Below are positions 10,230-21,869 of a stretch of 64,000 nucleotides of DNA, piece by piece. The DNA comes from Sphagnum compactum (Eukaryota; Bryophyta; Sphagnopsida; Sphagnales): contig OZ234496.1 in the NCBI GenBank assembly GCA_965153455.1, positions 6,767,207 through 6,831,206 of the forward strand, written 5' to 3'. The notes beneath the pieces are model-generated. The model worked only from the letters and a program-made list of their open reading frames with translations. It was not told where the DNA came from and did no database searches. The position numbers and the translations under genes are program-made. Each line of letters opens with the position of its first letter. The stretch's first letter is position 1.

Positions 10230-11090
10230 GCAGGGCAGGGCAGGGCAGGGCGGCCAGGGCAGACACCCGCCCACTGGACCTGCTGGCGGCCGCTGCGTGG
10301 GGCCGGGCGGAATCGAGAGAACCGCCGGTCCCGGGTTTGTAGGAGCATTGGAACACGAGACCCGTCGGTTCCTGAGTGTTAGAAAAATCGCAAAGCGAGG
10401 ACCGTCGAATCCGGATGTTTGAAAAACCGGAACAAGAGAACCGTCGGTCTACGACTATTTCCCAGAAACGTCATAGAATCGACAGTTTTACCGAAAGAAC
10501 CGGCGGTTATATAGAGGAGCGTGTTTTTGGGAATTTCCAAAACTTTCGGGAACCAAGGTTCAAAATGTCAGAATCGAGGTTTTGGGTTTTCTCACCCCCG
10601 TCGGGTAAGGGAGTAAATACCCGGACTGATAACCTGAGGGTACACTCGACTGGTTCTGATACCCACACAACATCGGTCGGGACCACTGCGCTAAGTCACA
10701 ATATTGTTTTTTTCTGTGGGGATATAAATGCCTTAGGGTGGGACTCACGAGTATATCGACATAACTGACAGAAAGTCTGTCCGTTTGTTTGTGACCACTG
10801 GACGCAGAGAAAAGTGACATGAAAAAGATAAGAGACAGGACCAAGCACCGGTCGATGACCATAGGATGGAGAGCTTTCGACGAAGAGAAAAATGTACGTA
10901 ACAGTAAAAAAACGCAGCAGCAGTAAAAAACGCATGGGTGAACGAGGGGGGATCAACGGGTTAAAGAATTGGAGTGGAAAATGCGAAGGACGGGGGGGGG
11001 GTCGACGGGATAAAGAACCGGAGTGGGCAATGGGAAGGACCGGGCGGGGGGGAGCTCGACGGGTGCATTATGCACAGGGTTCACACTAGT
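10230..11090 (+). repeat. GC-rich island with nested short tandem repeats
   Basis: The island opens with a (GGGCA)n run at about 10,227-10,252. Next is a roughly 40-bp tandem repeat whose units begin at 10,309, 10,350, 10,390 and 10,429 and share GGAACAAGAGAACCGTCGGT. Near 10,941, 10,988 and 11,037 a second repeat of about 48 bp carries AGGACGGGGGG, TCGACGGG and AAAGAACCGGAGTGGG. The composition contrasts sharply with the AT-rich flanks. Open frames of up to 130 codons exist but show no domain. It may be an unusual transposon remnant or satellite seed; this is inference. Confidence 0.55.
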
Positions 11091-11580
11091 ACATATTGAA
11101 AGGAATCAAATCACAAGGGCTAATTAGGTGCAAACTTCTACCAGCTCCGAGTCTATAACAAAAGGCTGTGTATATGGGAAGCGTAGGGCCCTCGGCCCCT
11201 CCTTGTTTTGAGGTGCCTAGACACAAGGGTGGTACTCCAAGTGACAGGCACTGAAAAACAAGGAAGGACCAAAGGCTCTGCCCTTCTCCATTGTAAAAAG
11301 TTGCCCTAATATCAAGAGGGCATGAGCTTCCACCATGGAAGATCCTCACAAAGTTCTTGTGCCTGTGAATACAGTACAAAAATTAGGGCAGGTTTTTACA
11401 CCAAACAAAGTCCTCTCATCTACACATGATATGACAGATCCAGGAACACGATCTGAGATTTACCTGATCAGAGACATCGATAAAAGAGGAGAAGAATTCA
11501 CGATGGAAAAAACTGCTTAATTGCGGAAAATCCAAGACCACCATAGAGATGATCCGTATTTGCAAACTCAGACATAGAGT

Positions 11581-11596
11581 AGTTTAAACCCTAAAC
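11581..11596 (+). repeat. short telomere-like (TTTAGGG) motif, two units
   Basis: TTTAAACCCTAAACCC contains two units of the plant telomere repeat. It lies just beyond the 3' end of the minus-strand two-TM gene, so a promoter role for that gene is unlikely. It could be a chance or interstitial motif. Confidence 0.4.
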
Positions 11597-11652
11597 CCAA
11601 GTCTAACAGAGATGTAAGAATCCGGCTGTGACCCATGTCGTCAGAGTCCACC

Positions 11653-13631
11653 TTAATGACCCACTGACAAACTCTCTGAGCCATAATTGTGTGCCCTAGT
11701 CCGACTGATGATTTTGGGGAGGAGAGGGCACACAATGTAGCGAAGCAAGAAATACACTAAGGCCGCCAGTCCTCCAAGCTGTGCCGCAATGAGGTAGATG
11801 CGGCGGTACAAGGAGTTGGGTCTTGTGACGTCGCAGTAGTGAGGTTTGCACTGGTTGTAGTATTCCATCCAGTCCATGTTCATACCCAGAACGGATTGGC
11901 CCCTTGGATCCAAGACCACCATGAAATGGTATTTGTAGTAGGTGGACGTGCTTTTGTAGTACTCTACTGCTCTCGATCCCGCGTTCTTGAAGTAGTCGGA
12001 ATCGGAGCTGCCGGAGTTGGCTGCGAAAGTCTCCAGCACGTTTATCCACTGTTGTGCCAAGCCCTCATGAAACATCTCCACATGTGTTGTGTTCACGCAT
12101 TCCACAGTCCGTGGGCTCACTCGCAGCAGCAAAAATTGTTTTTCCAGTTGCGCTGCAGCTCACAGTACAAAGGTTTAGATCAGCAGTTAGTGCAGAGAGA
12201 GGATTAAGTAACTCACAAAGTGTCAGACATCAGACCCCATCATCAGGCCTTCATCACGAATAGCAGCAGCTGCGACAAGCGGCCTTGACTGCCCACTGAC
12301 GATATTGGCTACAACTCAGTAGAAATTACATTACATAGTCATGATAAGTAGGAGAAGGACTACGTACATTTGAGCAGCTGGATGGTGTTGGAGTACAGGA
12401 ACTTCTGGTGGAGAAGGACTGGCGATTGGAAGTATGAGATCGCATTGTCCCTCCAATTCCTTCCCCAGGAAGCTTTTGATTCTTGAGTGGTAACGAAGAG
12501 GTTGGAAATGAACTCACAATCAGTATTGAGATTGTGACCGGTGTTGAGCGCATGGGGAAAGATATTCACGTGCTCGGATCCGCAGAAAGTACACACATTG
12601 TCTTTCTTCAGCTTGAAAGTCCGGCTCAGGTACTTAGGATCGATGGAATCATCGCAGGCTGCGTAGGTGAAGTCTATCAAGTTGTCGTTGGAATCATATT
12701 TGTAGACTAGATCGCCGCGGGAGTTGTTGATGACATAAAAGTGAACGAAATCGGTCCAGCTGACTGTCGTTGTAGTGCAAGGGCAGGAGACGACATGATT
12801 GCCGGAGACCGGATATTCTGATTCCTTCACATTCAGTCCATATGACGCCAATTCGTTGAAGTGGGTTTTGATTGCATAGTCTTCAAACCCATGCTGAAGG
12901 TACACTCGATCCGTCCTTGTGTTAGGCGCGAAAAACAGGAAGAAGTAGGCACAACCTACCGCGATGAGGTGCCCAACTACGAGAATCCATACCAAGACTT
13001 TCACGATTGCCCGCCAGAAGCATGCGCAACCAAGCTCCTGCTGATCCTCCACGGATTTCCGACTGCTGATCATTGAGTCCAAAAAGCGAAAATAAAATAA
13101 AAATACGGATGATCAGATAACAATTCGACTTCACCCAACATTCGAGCCAAAATCGCTCAACAACAGTTTCCACCTGAAAAAGTCTACTCTAGACTTTGTG
13201 AAAGCTTGTAACGCAACAATGTGCAAGAGGCTGATCATCATGAAGCATGTCGAGCTTAAGTTTTTGCAAAATCGGCATACAATAATGTGCAAGAAGTAAG
13301 TCATGTCGACTAAGGTTATTGCAGAATTGATATATAAAAATGTGCAAGAAACAGGTCATGAAAACAGGTCAACGTCCGTTTTTGCAGAATCAACATACAA
13401 TATTGTGCAGTCATGAAAGTGCGTCCGCTTAAGTTTTTGCAGAATCGACATGGCCCAATACATGTATGGCAACATTGACAACAGGAAGCAGGAAAAGACT
13501 TACTCATGCAGATCTGCAGGAACCTGATTCACCAGTTCCGCCAAGTGGTTAGCTACGCGCTCACAATATCCAGCGCCGGGAGTCTTGTACTCCTCTTTCA
13601 GCGGCTCCATCAGTTTCAGACTCACGTCCAT
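11653..13631 (-). CDS. two-transmembrane protein with Cys-rich ectodomain, unknown function
   Basis: The three-exon model on the minus strand has coding exons 13631-13504, 13065-12368 and 12152-11653. It gives 441 residues with all phases closing. The donors are GTAAGT and GTACGT and the acceptors are GATCAG and CTGCAG. An in-frame stop lies 12 codons upstream of the chosen ATG. Residues 1-62 are cytosol-like, a hydrophobic helix spans about 63-88, and a roughly 300-residue domain follows with C137-P-C139, a second paired cysteine cluster (CTFC) and C377-x4-C382. A second helix spans about 394-420 with a short basic tail. The ends-in, cysteine-rich loop topology is shared with P2X and ENaC/ASIC channels, but no channel signature is visible. 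The CPC and C-x-P-x-x-C pattern resembles an uncharacterised, patchily distributed eukaryotic family known to me from protists, sponges and rotifers. Function is unknown. The exon 1 join is the least certain. Confidence 0.75.
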
Positions 13632-13639
13632 CTTCTCCG

Positions 13640-14335
13640 TCAAGAATACAGCAACTCCACGAGACTAATAAATTAAAAAATCCCCACGCAGCTGGGAACC
13701 TGGCCAGCAACAAATCTATAACCACCCAGGACAACAAACAACTTTAAAAATGTGAATAATTAGACATTATAAAAGACTGCACACAAACAAACAGATCTAT
13801 TGATCGTGATATGTAAACAAGATTACCACCTGATACAGGCTCAAAAATCTCTACATACAAACAAACAGCGAAAATAGAAGCTCTGGTGACTCCTCACATG
13901 GGCACTTTCAGCAGCATAACTGATCTACTAGTAAATACTAAAATGCGACAACAGCTACAATCTTACTCAAACTTCAAAGTTCATTCTCTACAATCATTTG
14001 CGTATCATGGTCTGTGTGTGTAGTCTAGGCTCTACTACACCCAGAATTTTTTTCGCTTCCAGCTGCCAGAGATTTGGTAGCTTACGAGAGCTAGGTGCAA
14101 AGATGACTGATCAACTTCGTGAAGGTGATCGATCTGGTTAGCAAAGCCAACGCCAGCTACTGTCTACTACGCTGCTGCTCTTGCATTGCTTCCCATGGTT
14201 TTGGATTTTGGCTGGGGCGAGAAGCGGCTAGTAGCACTGACTCGCAATGTTTTTTTGGGTTTGTTTTTGGGTCAATTTGGTGATATGGCCCAAGTTTTTT
14301 TTCTTTTAAACTTCGATACTTCGATTCTAGCACTT
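13640..14335. other. 5' flank of the two-TM gene, promoter presumed
   Basis: This is the upstream side of the minus-strand gene ending at 13,631. A T-rich stretch ending TTATTAG just before position 13,664 could be a splice acceptor for a 5' UTR exon. No clear TATA box or other named element was recognised. Confidence 0.35.
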
Positions 14336-14339
14336 TTAG

Positions 14340-14835
14340 TTTTTGGCCCTGCCTTGCAAGGCAAGGATATTGTGTTGAGAATCATTATAGAGTATAGTAG
14401 CTTCCAGGGACTTTGCCCCCTAGAAACTAGGTGAGATGATTCATCTTAATCTGTTTGTAAAAGGATGCACATTTTCATGACATTTTGTTTCTTTTCTATT
14501 ACCTCCTAAATTGCACATGCATCCCCAAATGACTTTGTGGCCTATCCATAACTTACCCAAAAATATATATATCTAAAACTACCTTCTCCAAAAATGATTA
14601 AGGCATCCATCATACACAAAAATTAATAAAATTCTTTCAAGATGTGACATTGTGATTGGAAACATTCAAATTTGCATGTCATGACAAGTTTTTGGGGGGG
14701 GGGGGGGGGGGGGGGGGTGAAAACTTGCAGAAATATGAAAAATAAATCTGAAAAGGAAATATTCAATAGCTTATTTCATTTACCAATTTATCATACAATA
14801 CAAGATTACATAAATGGCAGGGCCATTGTTTGTTA
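14340..14835 (-). mobile_element. short TIR element, TGGCCTTGCC family, copy B (inverted)
   Basis: The left end reads TTGGCCCTGCC, then TTGCAAGGCAAGGATATTGTG; the right end reads AAATGGCAGGGCCA. The left 90 bp are the reverse complement of the right part of copy A, including the TACTATACTCTATAA box. A run of 24 G residues (14,694-14,717) lies inside. No open frame is encoded. Confidence 0.55.
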
Positions 14836-14874
14836 ATTTCGCTTTCTCTTTGTGTAAATAGCCAGCGAAAGAAA

Positions 14875-14985
14875 TGGCTGACACGGGGAGGCAAGCTGGA
14901 AGAGGCCACAAATGGGGCAGCAAAATACGAGCGGACATCGATGATGCGTTGGAAAACGAGACTCTCGTGGGACGCTACACTTGAA
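14875..14985 (+). CDS. 36-codon small ORF, unknown, low confidence
   Basis: An ATG at 14875 opens a 36-residue frame (MADTGRQAGRGHKWGSKIRA and onward, ending at TGA). The frame is more GC-rich than its surroundings and begins about 40 bp beyond the TIR element. Its basic, Gly-rich start followed by an acidic segment could be a decayed exon. I recognise no family, and it may be chance. Confidence 0.15.
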
Positions 14986-15845
14986 AGCGCCGAAATTAGA
15001 CGCAGTGCCAGCCCTTAGCCAGACAAGCCAATTGCTAAATGCACGACCACGTCGCGGCTTGTCTGTTTCTAAAAAGGTTCTGACTGACGCCCCCCTCTAC
15101 CAGTAGACTCTTATTAACAATCTGAGGATAATGTACTAAATTGTACTAGTGTTTGTTTTTTGGGCACTCCTACCTTAATACGCCAGTTTTTTGGGGTCCT
15201 TATTTAGGTAGGTCCCAAATTCTCCTAATGGGCATTAATAGGTGTCATTTATTATAGTATTAAGCAATTAATAGTAAGCCCTGCATTGAATTTAGAACAT
15301 GTTGTGTAATTAAATGGGTGAATGGTGGAGTCGGATGGACCAGGGTTTTTTTTCTTTCAGTTCTCTGACGTCGAGCGAATGGTATGCTATCCATCACGCC
15401 GCCTTGGCCACATTTTCTTTTCCCGCTTTTTCCTACTTGGGGTGTTGGAAGGGTGGGTTCATTGGAGCAAACTCCTTAATTCCACAGTTTGAGTTTGCTT
15501 CTTCGGTTTTTCTTTTCTTTTGGGAGCGTCGCCTGCAATAACCACAATGGTGAGAGAGGCAAATGTTCTAAACAAGAATCAATCATTTGCAAACATTGTA
15601 ACAAATTTGAATTCTCACAACGGTTCTGAAAAATCAATCAATTTAAATCGTGATCAATCCAAATTACGAGGCTGGGTGGTGATGACATGAATGTGAACCA
15701 AGATTTCTTGAGTGCCTATGTACTTGTAAACAAATAGGCAGCTAGTAGGTCATGAAGTCATGGCACTAGTCTACTACATGCCCATAGGTTACTTTTAAGG
15801 ATATTTGTTTGGAACCAATGTGGTTGATTACCTATCAGCCATGGG

Positions 15846-16430
15846 AAGATGTAAAACAAGTGGTGATCATCCTTAGGATGATTTAACCAAATCTACCTAT
15901 AAATCAGACATGAAAAACAAAATTCTAATCATCCTTCCACATTTTTGCCTACAAATTAAAAACCAACTATAGATTTTTGGCAATTTTTTTTGCCTCACTT
16001 TTGGTAATTGAAAACCTATAAAATCACTTCATTTACAAAATTTTAAATTTAAATATCTCTTTTTGGCAAAATTCCCCCAATAAAAAAAAGGTTGACCATG
16101 CCCTTTATAATAACTAAAAAATGTTGTTTAAATATTTGTTTATGTAGCAAAAATGGTAATTCTCCATAGGAAGATGTGAAAAAATGGGGGTTTGTCCCTA
16201 GGAAGATTGACCCATATCTTGTTATAAACTAGAAGATAAATATGAAGTACAAAATCTTTAATCATCCTTCTATACCTAGTTTTGGTTACACAACCTAAAA
16301 CCAAATATGAAAATTCAATGATTGTTTTTCCCTCATTTCTAGCTATTGAAAACCCCCAAAATCATTTCTTTTTTTGAAAATTTTAAGGTAAATACAAGTT
16401 GAATCAAAATTATGCTACTATTATTAAGCA
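15846..16430 (+). repeat. degenerate direct duplication, period about 326 bp
   Basis: GGAAGATGT, the CATCCTT boxes, CCTAT-AATC and the run TTGGCAATTTTTT-CCTCA-TT-AATTGAAAACC occur in the same order starting at about 15,846 and again at about 16,172. The copies are well diverged and non-coding. Confidence 0.55.
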
Positions 16431-16509
16431 AAATATTGACAAATTATTAGTTGCAAATTTATCCAACTTGCTAAAGAAGCTATATGATTATCATCCATTG
16501 TAATAATTC

Positions 16510-16880
16510 CCAAAAGGGTGCAAATGAGATACAATGAGCCAACATGATTACTTTAAAAAAAGATTATATGTCCTTTTTTGCAAACAAATTTTTTTCATAT
16601 GAATGAAATTTGGAACAATTTTTTTAAAACTTGTGATAATAAATGTTTATAGTTGTCCAAGTACATGACTTGTCTTTTCTTTATCATTTTAAAATAAATA
16701 TGAATTTTTGAAAGTGTCCTAATTCCTTATAAATTCAATGTTTCATTTTTAAAATTGGTAATAATTTCAAATCATAACCAATTTTTATTTTTTTACATTT
16801 TAATGTTTTCTTGTATAATAAACTACAACTTTTTTTAAAGAATCACGTACATTTTACCCCATTTATGTGTGGCAAAAGAT
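16510..16880 (+). repeat. dispersed repeat, partner at 60,340-60,710
   Basis: The segment shares an ordered series of matches with 60,340-60,710 in the same orientation: GAGCCAA-ATGATTACTTTA-AAAAAGATT, TCATATGAA, AACTTGTGAT, TAAAATAAATATGAATTTTT, and TACACCCCATTTA-ATGTGG. It may be a degenerate retroelement flank, since a gypsy reverse-transcriptase scrap follows about 400 bp downstream. Confidence 0.6.
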
Positions 16881-17239
16881 TTTTGAAATTCTAAAATTAT
16901 GGATCAATTTTGGAAAGCTTTTTTAAAGTTTTAGAATTCCACATATTTTAAGGTATGAATTTTTTTAATGTGGTTAATAAGTATTTATCCTCTAAATTTT
17001 TCCCCCGTCAAATGTGTTTTATTGTATGAACCTTTTTGATAGTGTTTTGCAAAATTGATTCCTATTTAACACATAGGTGTTCACTTTTAAAAGTCCTAAA
17101 TCAAAACTTAAATTTAAAATTTTATCAAATGAATTTTAGGTTTGAATTCCTTGACATTCATATGAATGAAACTTGTCAAGATCACCATGGCTTTAAATGG
17201 CAAAATAATTATTATTATTCAATTTTGAATATTTTTCTT

Positions 17240-17335
17240 TGTGGTCCGACACCTTTTTGGGCTTGTTGGATTGTGACTACACCCAAAAAGAATGGAAAAT
17301 TATGAATTTATGTTGATTTTCATGAAGATGGGCAT
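17240..17335 (+). pseudogene. Ty3/gypsy reverse-transcriptase fragment
   Basis: The plus-strand reading is PTPFWACWIVTTPKKNGKL, a stop, then IYVDF. This matches the conserved gypsy RT stretch around VVVPKKNGKxRxCVDFR. Only this motif block is readable. The flanks (17,030-18,100) contain short decayed frames that may be more of the element. Confidence 0.6.
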
Positions 17336-17730
17336 ATTCAAACTCATGTTCAAGTTAAAAACAATCTAATTGATCAACTTTTTAAGAATCATTTTTAAAT
17401 GTTGAATTAGGGAGAGGTACACTGATCGTTAACAAAGTCATTGTTACAAATATGCTTGGCAACGTTATTGAACTTATAGATGCTCATGTTAAAATAGAAC
17501 AATGGGATGTAATCAAAATGTGTAACCTTTATTGAATACAAATTTTTACATTTTTCCAAACAACATACCAACAAGAGGAGATTATCTATTTTAACAACAA
17601 GATTAATGTTATTTTGACAAAAAGAGATTGAGGTATTTCGATCAATTTGTGTTCAAGATCATGCTTACTCAACTTGGTGAATTAGAACAATGGACCACAC
17701 ATCAAATGAAGATCATTGTTAATGAAATGA

Positions 17731-17758
17731 AAATGAAATGAAATGAAATGAAATGAAA
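17731..17758 (+). repeat. (AAATG)n microsatellite
   Basis: Five to six near-perfect GAAAT units in an AT-rich setting. Confidence 0.8.
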
Positions 17759-17759
17759 A

Positions 17760-19320
17760 ATATTAATATATTCTAGATGGGACCTATTATCGATGTGTTG
17801 CTTAGGAAATGGTTTACATTAGATGCAAAGGTCATTATAATTACCAATCGAAATGTTGCCCAACCATAATTGGATGAAGGGCAATCAATGGAAAACTCAT
17901 ATATAGAGTTTATACCTATGGAGAACTTTAAAACTTAAAAGGACTTGCTAGAAGAAATGCAAGAAGATTTTTGTAAGAGATCGCCATTGAACCTTACGTA
18001 CAAAGAGTAAATCCTCCAATAGTTAGAATATTGATGTCTCCACTAAATAGACGAATACCAATTCAATTTGCTATTGCATTTAAAACCCAACACACAAACA
18101 CTCTCTCAAAATTCATCCTGACCTACTTGAAAACATGCATGCACCAAAATTATACTAGATATAGTTATGATGATTACATCTAAACCTAAAATGATGTGAA
18201 ATCCATTACTAAAATTTGAAAAATGACCCATTTTGCAAAAGTTGTTACAATTTTGCCTATACCGTTTGAAATTATGAATTTGCAACATGTAACAATGTTT
18301 GAATTCTACAATTTTTCGTTCACATCCTTCAACCTTACCTCTCACAAATTTTATTTTTTTAAGATCTCAAATATTTTGTTATTTTTGGACATTAGAGAGT
18401 TGTTGGATGGCAAAATTTGTTAGAAGACTTCATGAATTTACCACATTTAGTTCAAAAGTAAATAATCATAATTTTTCGTCCCGTTGATCATAATCATTAA
18501 TGATGTGGATTGCAATTGTTGCATTTGATTGTGATATCAATTTCACTCTATTTGTAGGTTAATGAGCTATTTCTATTGATTTACAAAACATCTTTCTACA
18601 ATCAATGAAGATTTTCCAATTTTTTAACATTCCCAATCAAGAAGCGTAATCAAGTTTTTGATCTCCATATCCTTTTATTGAATTTGAATAACACTTTATT
18701 GTGCTCTAACCTTGTATTGCACATTTTCAACCTTGGGTTTCTATAATTGATCATGATCGATTGGAGAAATGTCCAAGTAATTGGATTCTTGATTTTGAGC
18801 ATGAGTCTTTAAGCTTTTAGTGTATCTTATTCATTTAATGTCTTGTAATTTTGACTATTATTGTTTATCATTTTGTAAACAAAAACTTTAAATAGTTCTA
18901 TATATGTTTATGCTTAAGAGACTTTTGAGAAACTTTGTAGACTTTTTTGAGACTTTTAGTTTTGAAGTTTGAGTTTTGATTTTGTTCTAAAGTTTGTCTT
19001 TGAAGGAAGTACAAATTCATTTCAATTCTGAATTTGAATTTACATATTCGTGTTTTGTAAATTTGCTTGAGTTTTCTTGAATTCGCTTGATTGTTTTGTT
19101 CGAAGAACAATGCAGATTAGAAAAATTGCTTACAAAATAGACTTTAGAATTCCAATTTTATGAGCTATAATTAAGGTTTGTAGAAACGAAGAGAGAGAAA
19201 TATATTCCCTTTTCCAAGCTATACAATGAAAACCAATTATATGAATCTAGCAATTATCAAACCTAGCAAATTAGCAAATTAATTAATTTTCAATTATCAA
19301 TTTCGCTTTTTGGCGAAATT
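17760..19320. other. AT-rich intergenic sequence, nothing recognised
   Basis: Only short open frames without domain motifs were seen. The first part may be the decayed remainder of the gypsy element. Confidence 0.5.
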
Positions 19321-19324
19321 TCAG

Positions 19325-19418
19325 CAGTAAAAAAAACCCTGAGCCAGACAATTCTAATTTATTTTTTAGAACCAGAACCGGAGGTTCTTCGTAAAAGTAA
19401 AGAACCGCCCAACACTAG
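19325..19418 (-). mobile_element. hAT-like terminus fragment, CAGTGTTGGGCGGTTCT family (inverted)
   Basis: The segment ends TAAAGAACCGCCCAACACTAG, the reverse complement of the terminus found at 1,826. Just inside lies TTTAGAACCAGAACC, also present inside the far end of the 31,554-32,562 element. Only this terminus is recognisable. Confidence 0.5.
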
Positions 19419-20075
19419 TAGGTACCTACTCCGTAGCTAGTTAGATTGCTAGGTACCTACCTCCGTGAAGCGGTGGATGGAATATGCGCACGTGTCAGAC
19501 ACGTGGCGTCTTTTCGTGCTTCGTTGCCAAATGGGCGGCAAGGAGAGGGGGAAAGGCTTGAGAGCTGCTGCCGCCGTGTACTTGTGCGAGGATTCCAGTG
19601 CTGGTGTTTGCAGAGATCATCAATCACGGGAAAATTTTGTTGCAGCCTTTCCGCAATGCCAAAGCAGTAGTGGCAACTCCTGAGAATTATTCAAATTGAA
19701 ATTTGTGACATCGGATTTGATCCGTATTTGTGCTAGAACGGGCGGAGAGCGTTTATAGCTTGCAAATATAGCAAGCGAGTAAGAAGAAAGCTCGTGGAGC
19801 GAAGTCTTGCAGACTGTAACCGTAATGGGCAAGGTTTTGTCTCAGCAGCACTCTGAGAGCATGGTTCTATGCCGAAGCAAATCTTCTTCAGTGCTGTAGT
19901 TTTGAGGGTTTTCCCGATCCCAGCAATGCTTATTTTTTGTGAGCATTTTGTTGAAGATTTTCGCAAGTCTCTTTTGCATCGGAATCTAAATTCATTTGTT
20001 GCATTTGTAGGTGCGGATTTCTCTTCGATGCTTATATAATAAGATCATGCTTCTTGTCTTACGGCCGGGTGCATC

Positions 20076-21866
20076 ATGGTGAAGATATCGCGTTCTGAGG
20101 CGGAGAGCTTGGTCGATACTGCTTCTTTGCAGGAGCGGTGTGATGAAAGAGGGTTTGATCTCACACAAGACGAGAGCCGCGGTTCCAACTCTGTGTCGAC
20201 AGGTTGGGATGATTTGTCTGAGGAGCTGCGGGACAGAGTGCTGGCATTGTTGCCGCTTCATTGCTTGTTCAGATGCCGCGCAGTTTGCAAGGCCTGGAAC
20301 CGAACTGTCGACAGGCCTGGGTTCCGCAGACTGTACGACGAGGTCACTTCTGACCATCGTCATCGCGATGAGAATGAGAGAGGTGCCTTCTGTCCCATGC
20401 TATACTCAGTCAACATAGACGGTGGCCTCACGGCTTTCGATCCTCGTGTTCATAGATGGCGGAAGTTTCCTTCTCTCTCTTTCCTTCCTTATCCGGGATC
20501 GTTTTCCCTCGTCGAATCTGGCGACGGCGGACTGCTGTGCGTGCGGTGCCCGCCTTCCAGCCTTGTCGTGGTGTGCAACCCCATGACGCGAACATGGAAG
20601 GAGCTTCCGATGTCGTACCACAAGATTTGGACCAACGGCGACATTACGCAAATGATTTTCAACAGAGGCACCAATTGCTATACCATTGTAGCTGCACAGG
20701 CGAGATCCGGCATGTGGACGGAGGTGTACGAGTCCAGCTCCGGCACGTGGAGCGTGAAGGGTAAACCTCCTAGCAGCATTGTCTTCACTAGTCGGAGCAC
20801 TGCACTGGTGCAGGGTGTGATGTATTGTGCGGCACGAGACATTACCGATGCGATAAAATACCCTTACCAGTATGCAATTGTGGCATTTGACCTTGCATCA
20901 GGCTCATGGAGCCAATTTCTGTACCTGCTCCCATCAGAGTATCAAGGTGAGCAACATCTATGTATGTTTCATCTTTCTCTCTCTGCTTCCTGTACACTGG
21001 GCAGACAGTCAGTCAGTGTGCAGATAGACTCTAGATAGACAACATACTATTATCAACCCTTAGGCAAAATTGATCCACCAGTAGATAATCATCTTACGAT
21101 TCTCCTGTTGTGATTCAACAGACTCCAGAGCACAGGTCTGAGTGCTAGCAGCAGTTATGAATTTCATTGTATTACTGTGGCGTACATGTATCCACATTCT
21201 CAACATCAAAGGACAATACAGCAGAGACAAGCATTAAGCAATCATAGAGACATAGGATTCCCCATGAGCTTACCTTCAAAAGGTTTTGGATTATTGACTG
21301 GGAAAGTTTGTGTGATGATCTATTGTGAGCCTCTTGGTTTTATATACAAAAGATCTAATGCCTGTGCATAACACTTGACATGGTTTGTCCTTCACCTCAG
21401 AGACAAATTTTTGTGACTCTTTTGGGGCTTACAAGTGTCTTACAGGACATTATTGTCTTGTTGATTTGTATGGATGCATAGGGGGGAACCCTAATAACTA
21501 AGGTCACAGGCATAATTTTGTGCAGATCCTCCACATGTGGTGGATTGTGTTGGCAAGCTATTTGTGATAGCTGCAAGGCGGAGTGAGAATGCAATCGACA
21601 TTTTGAACCTGGAACCAATCCCCCGGAGATGGATCAAGGTATCTGCAATGCCGCAATCCATGTATGGCCAAGTTCATAGCATTACACGCAGCCATTGTGT
21701 CGCAAATGGAAACTGCATTTGCCTCACAAATGTGATTCTTTGGCAAGTTGTGGTATATGATGTGAATGATGACTCATGGAAGAGCTTACCACAATATCCT
21801 TTCAATCATGATGCCCTTGGCACATTCACACTTTCATTTGAACCTAGATTGAGTTCCCCAGTGTAG
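20076..21866 (+). CDS. F-box/kelch-type protein (SCF adaptor)
   Basis: The two-exon model uses 20076-20946 (donor GGTGAG) and 21526-21866 (acceptor TTGTGCAG). Phase 1 joins exactly and gives 403 residues. Residues about 44-88 form an F-box: WDDLSEELRDRVLALLP, then LFRCRAVCKAWN. This is the SKP1-binding module of SCF ubiquitin ligases. The C-terminal 300 residues show the blades of plant F-box/kelch proteins: a G-D-G-G-L-L-C-V segment, then VVCNPMTRTWKELP, SSSGTWSVKGKPP and, in exon 2, DDSWKSLPQYP. The length is usual for single-F-box kelch proteins such as the HAWAIIAN SKIRT/At5g15710 type; I cannot choose an orthologue. Reading on past the donor would give a shorter product ending at 21038, possible by intron retention. 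The substrate is unknown. Confidence 0.85.
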
Positions 21867-21869
21867 TCT

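Noticed and set aside
10162-10768. Overlapping 86- and 130-codon frames in the GC-rich island
   Set aside because: The frames run through tandem repeats and encode Arg/Gly-rich low-complexity sequence; openness follows from GC content.
11839-12263. Plus-strand frames of 122 and 69 codons
   Set aside because: Shadows of exon 3 of the minus-strand two-TM gene.
14694-14717. 24-G homopolymer as a functional G-quadruplex
   Set aside because: It sits inside a TIR element and may reflect slippage or sequencing error; nothing nearby suggests regulation.
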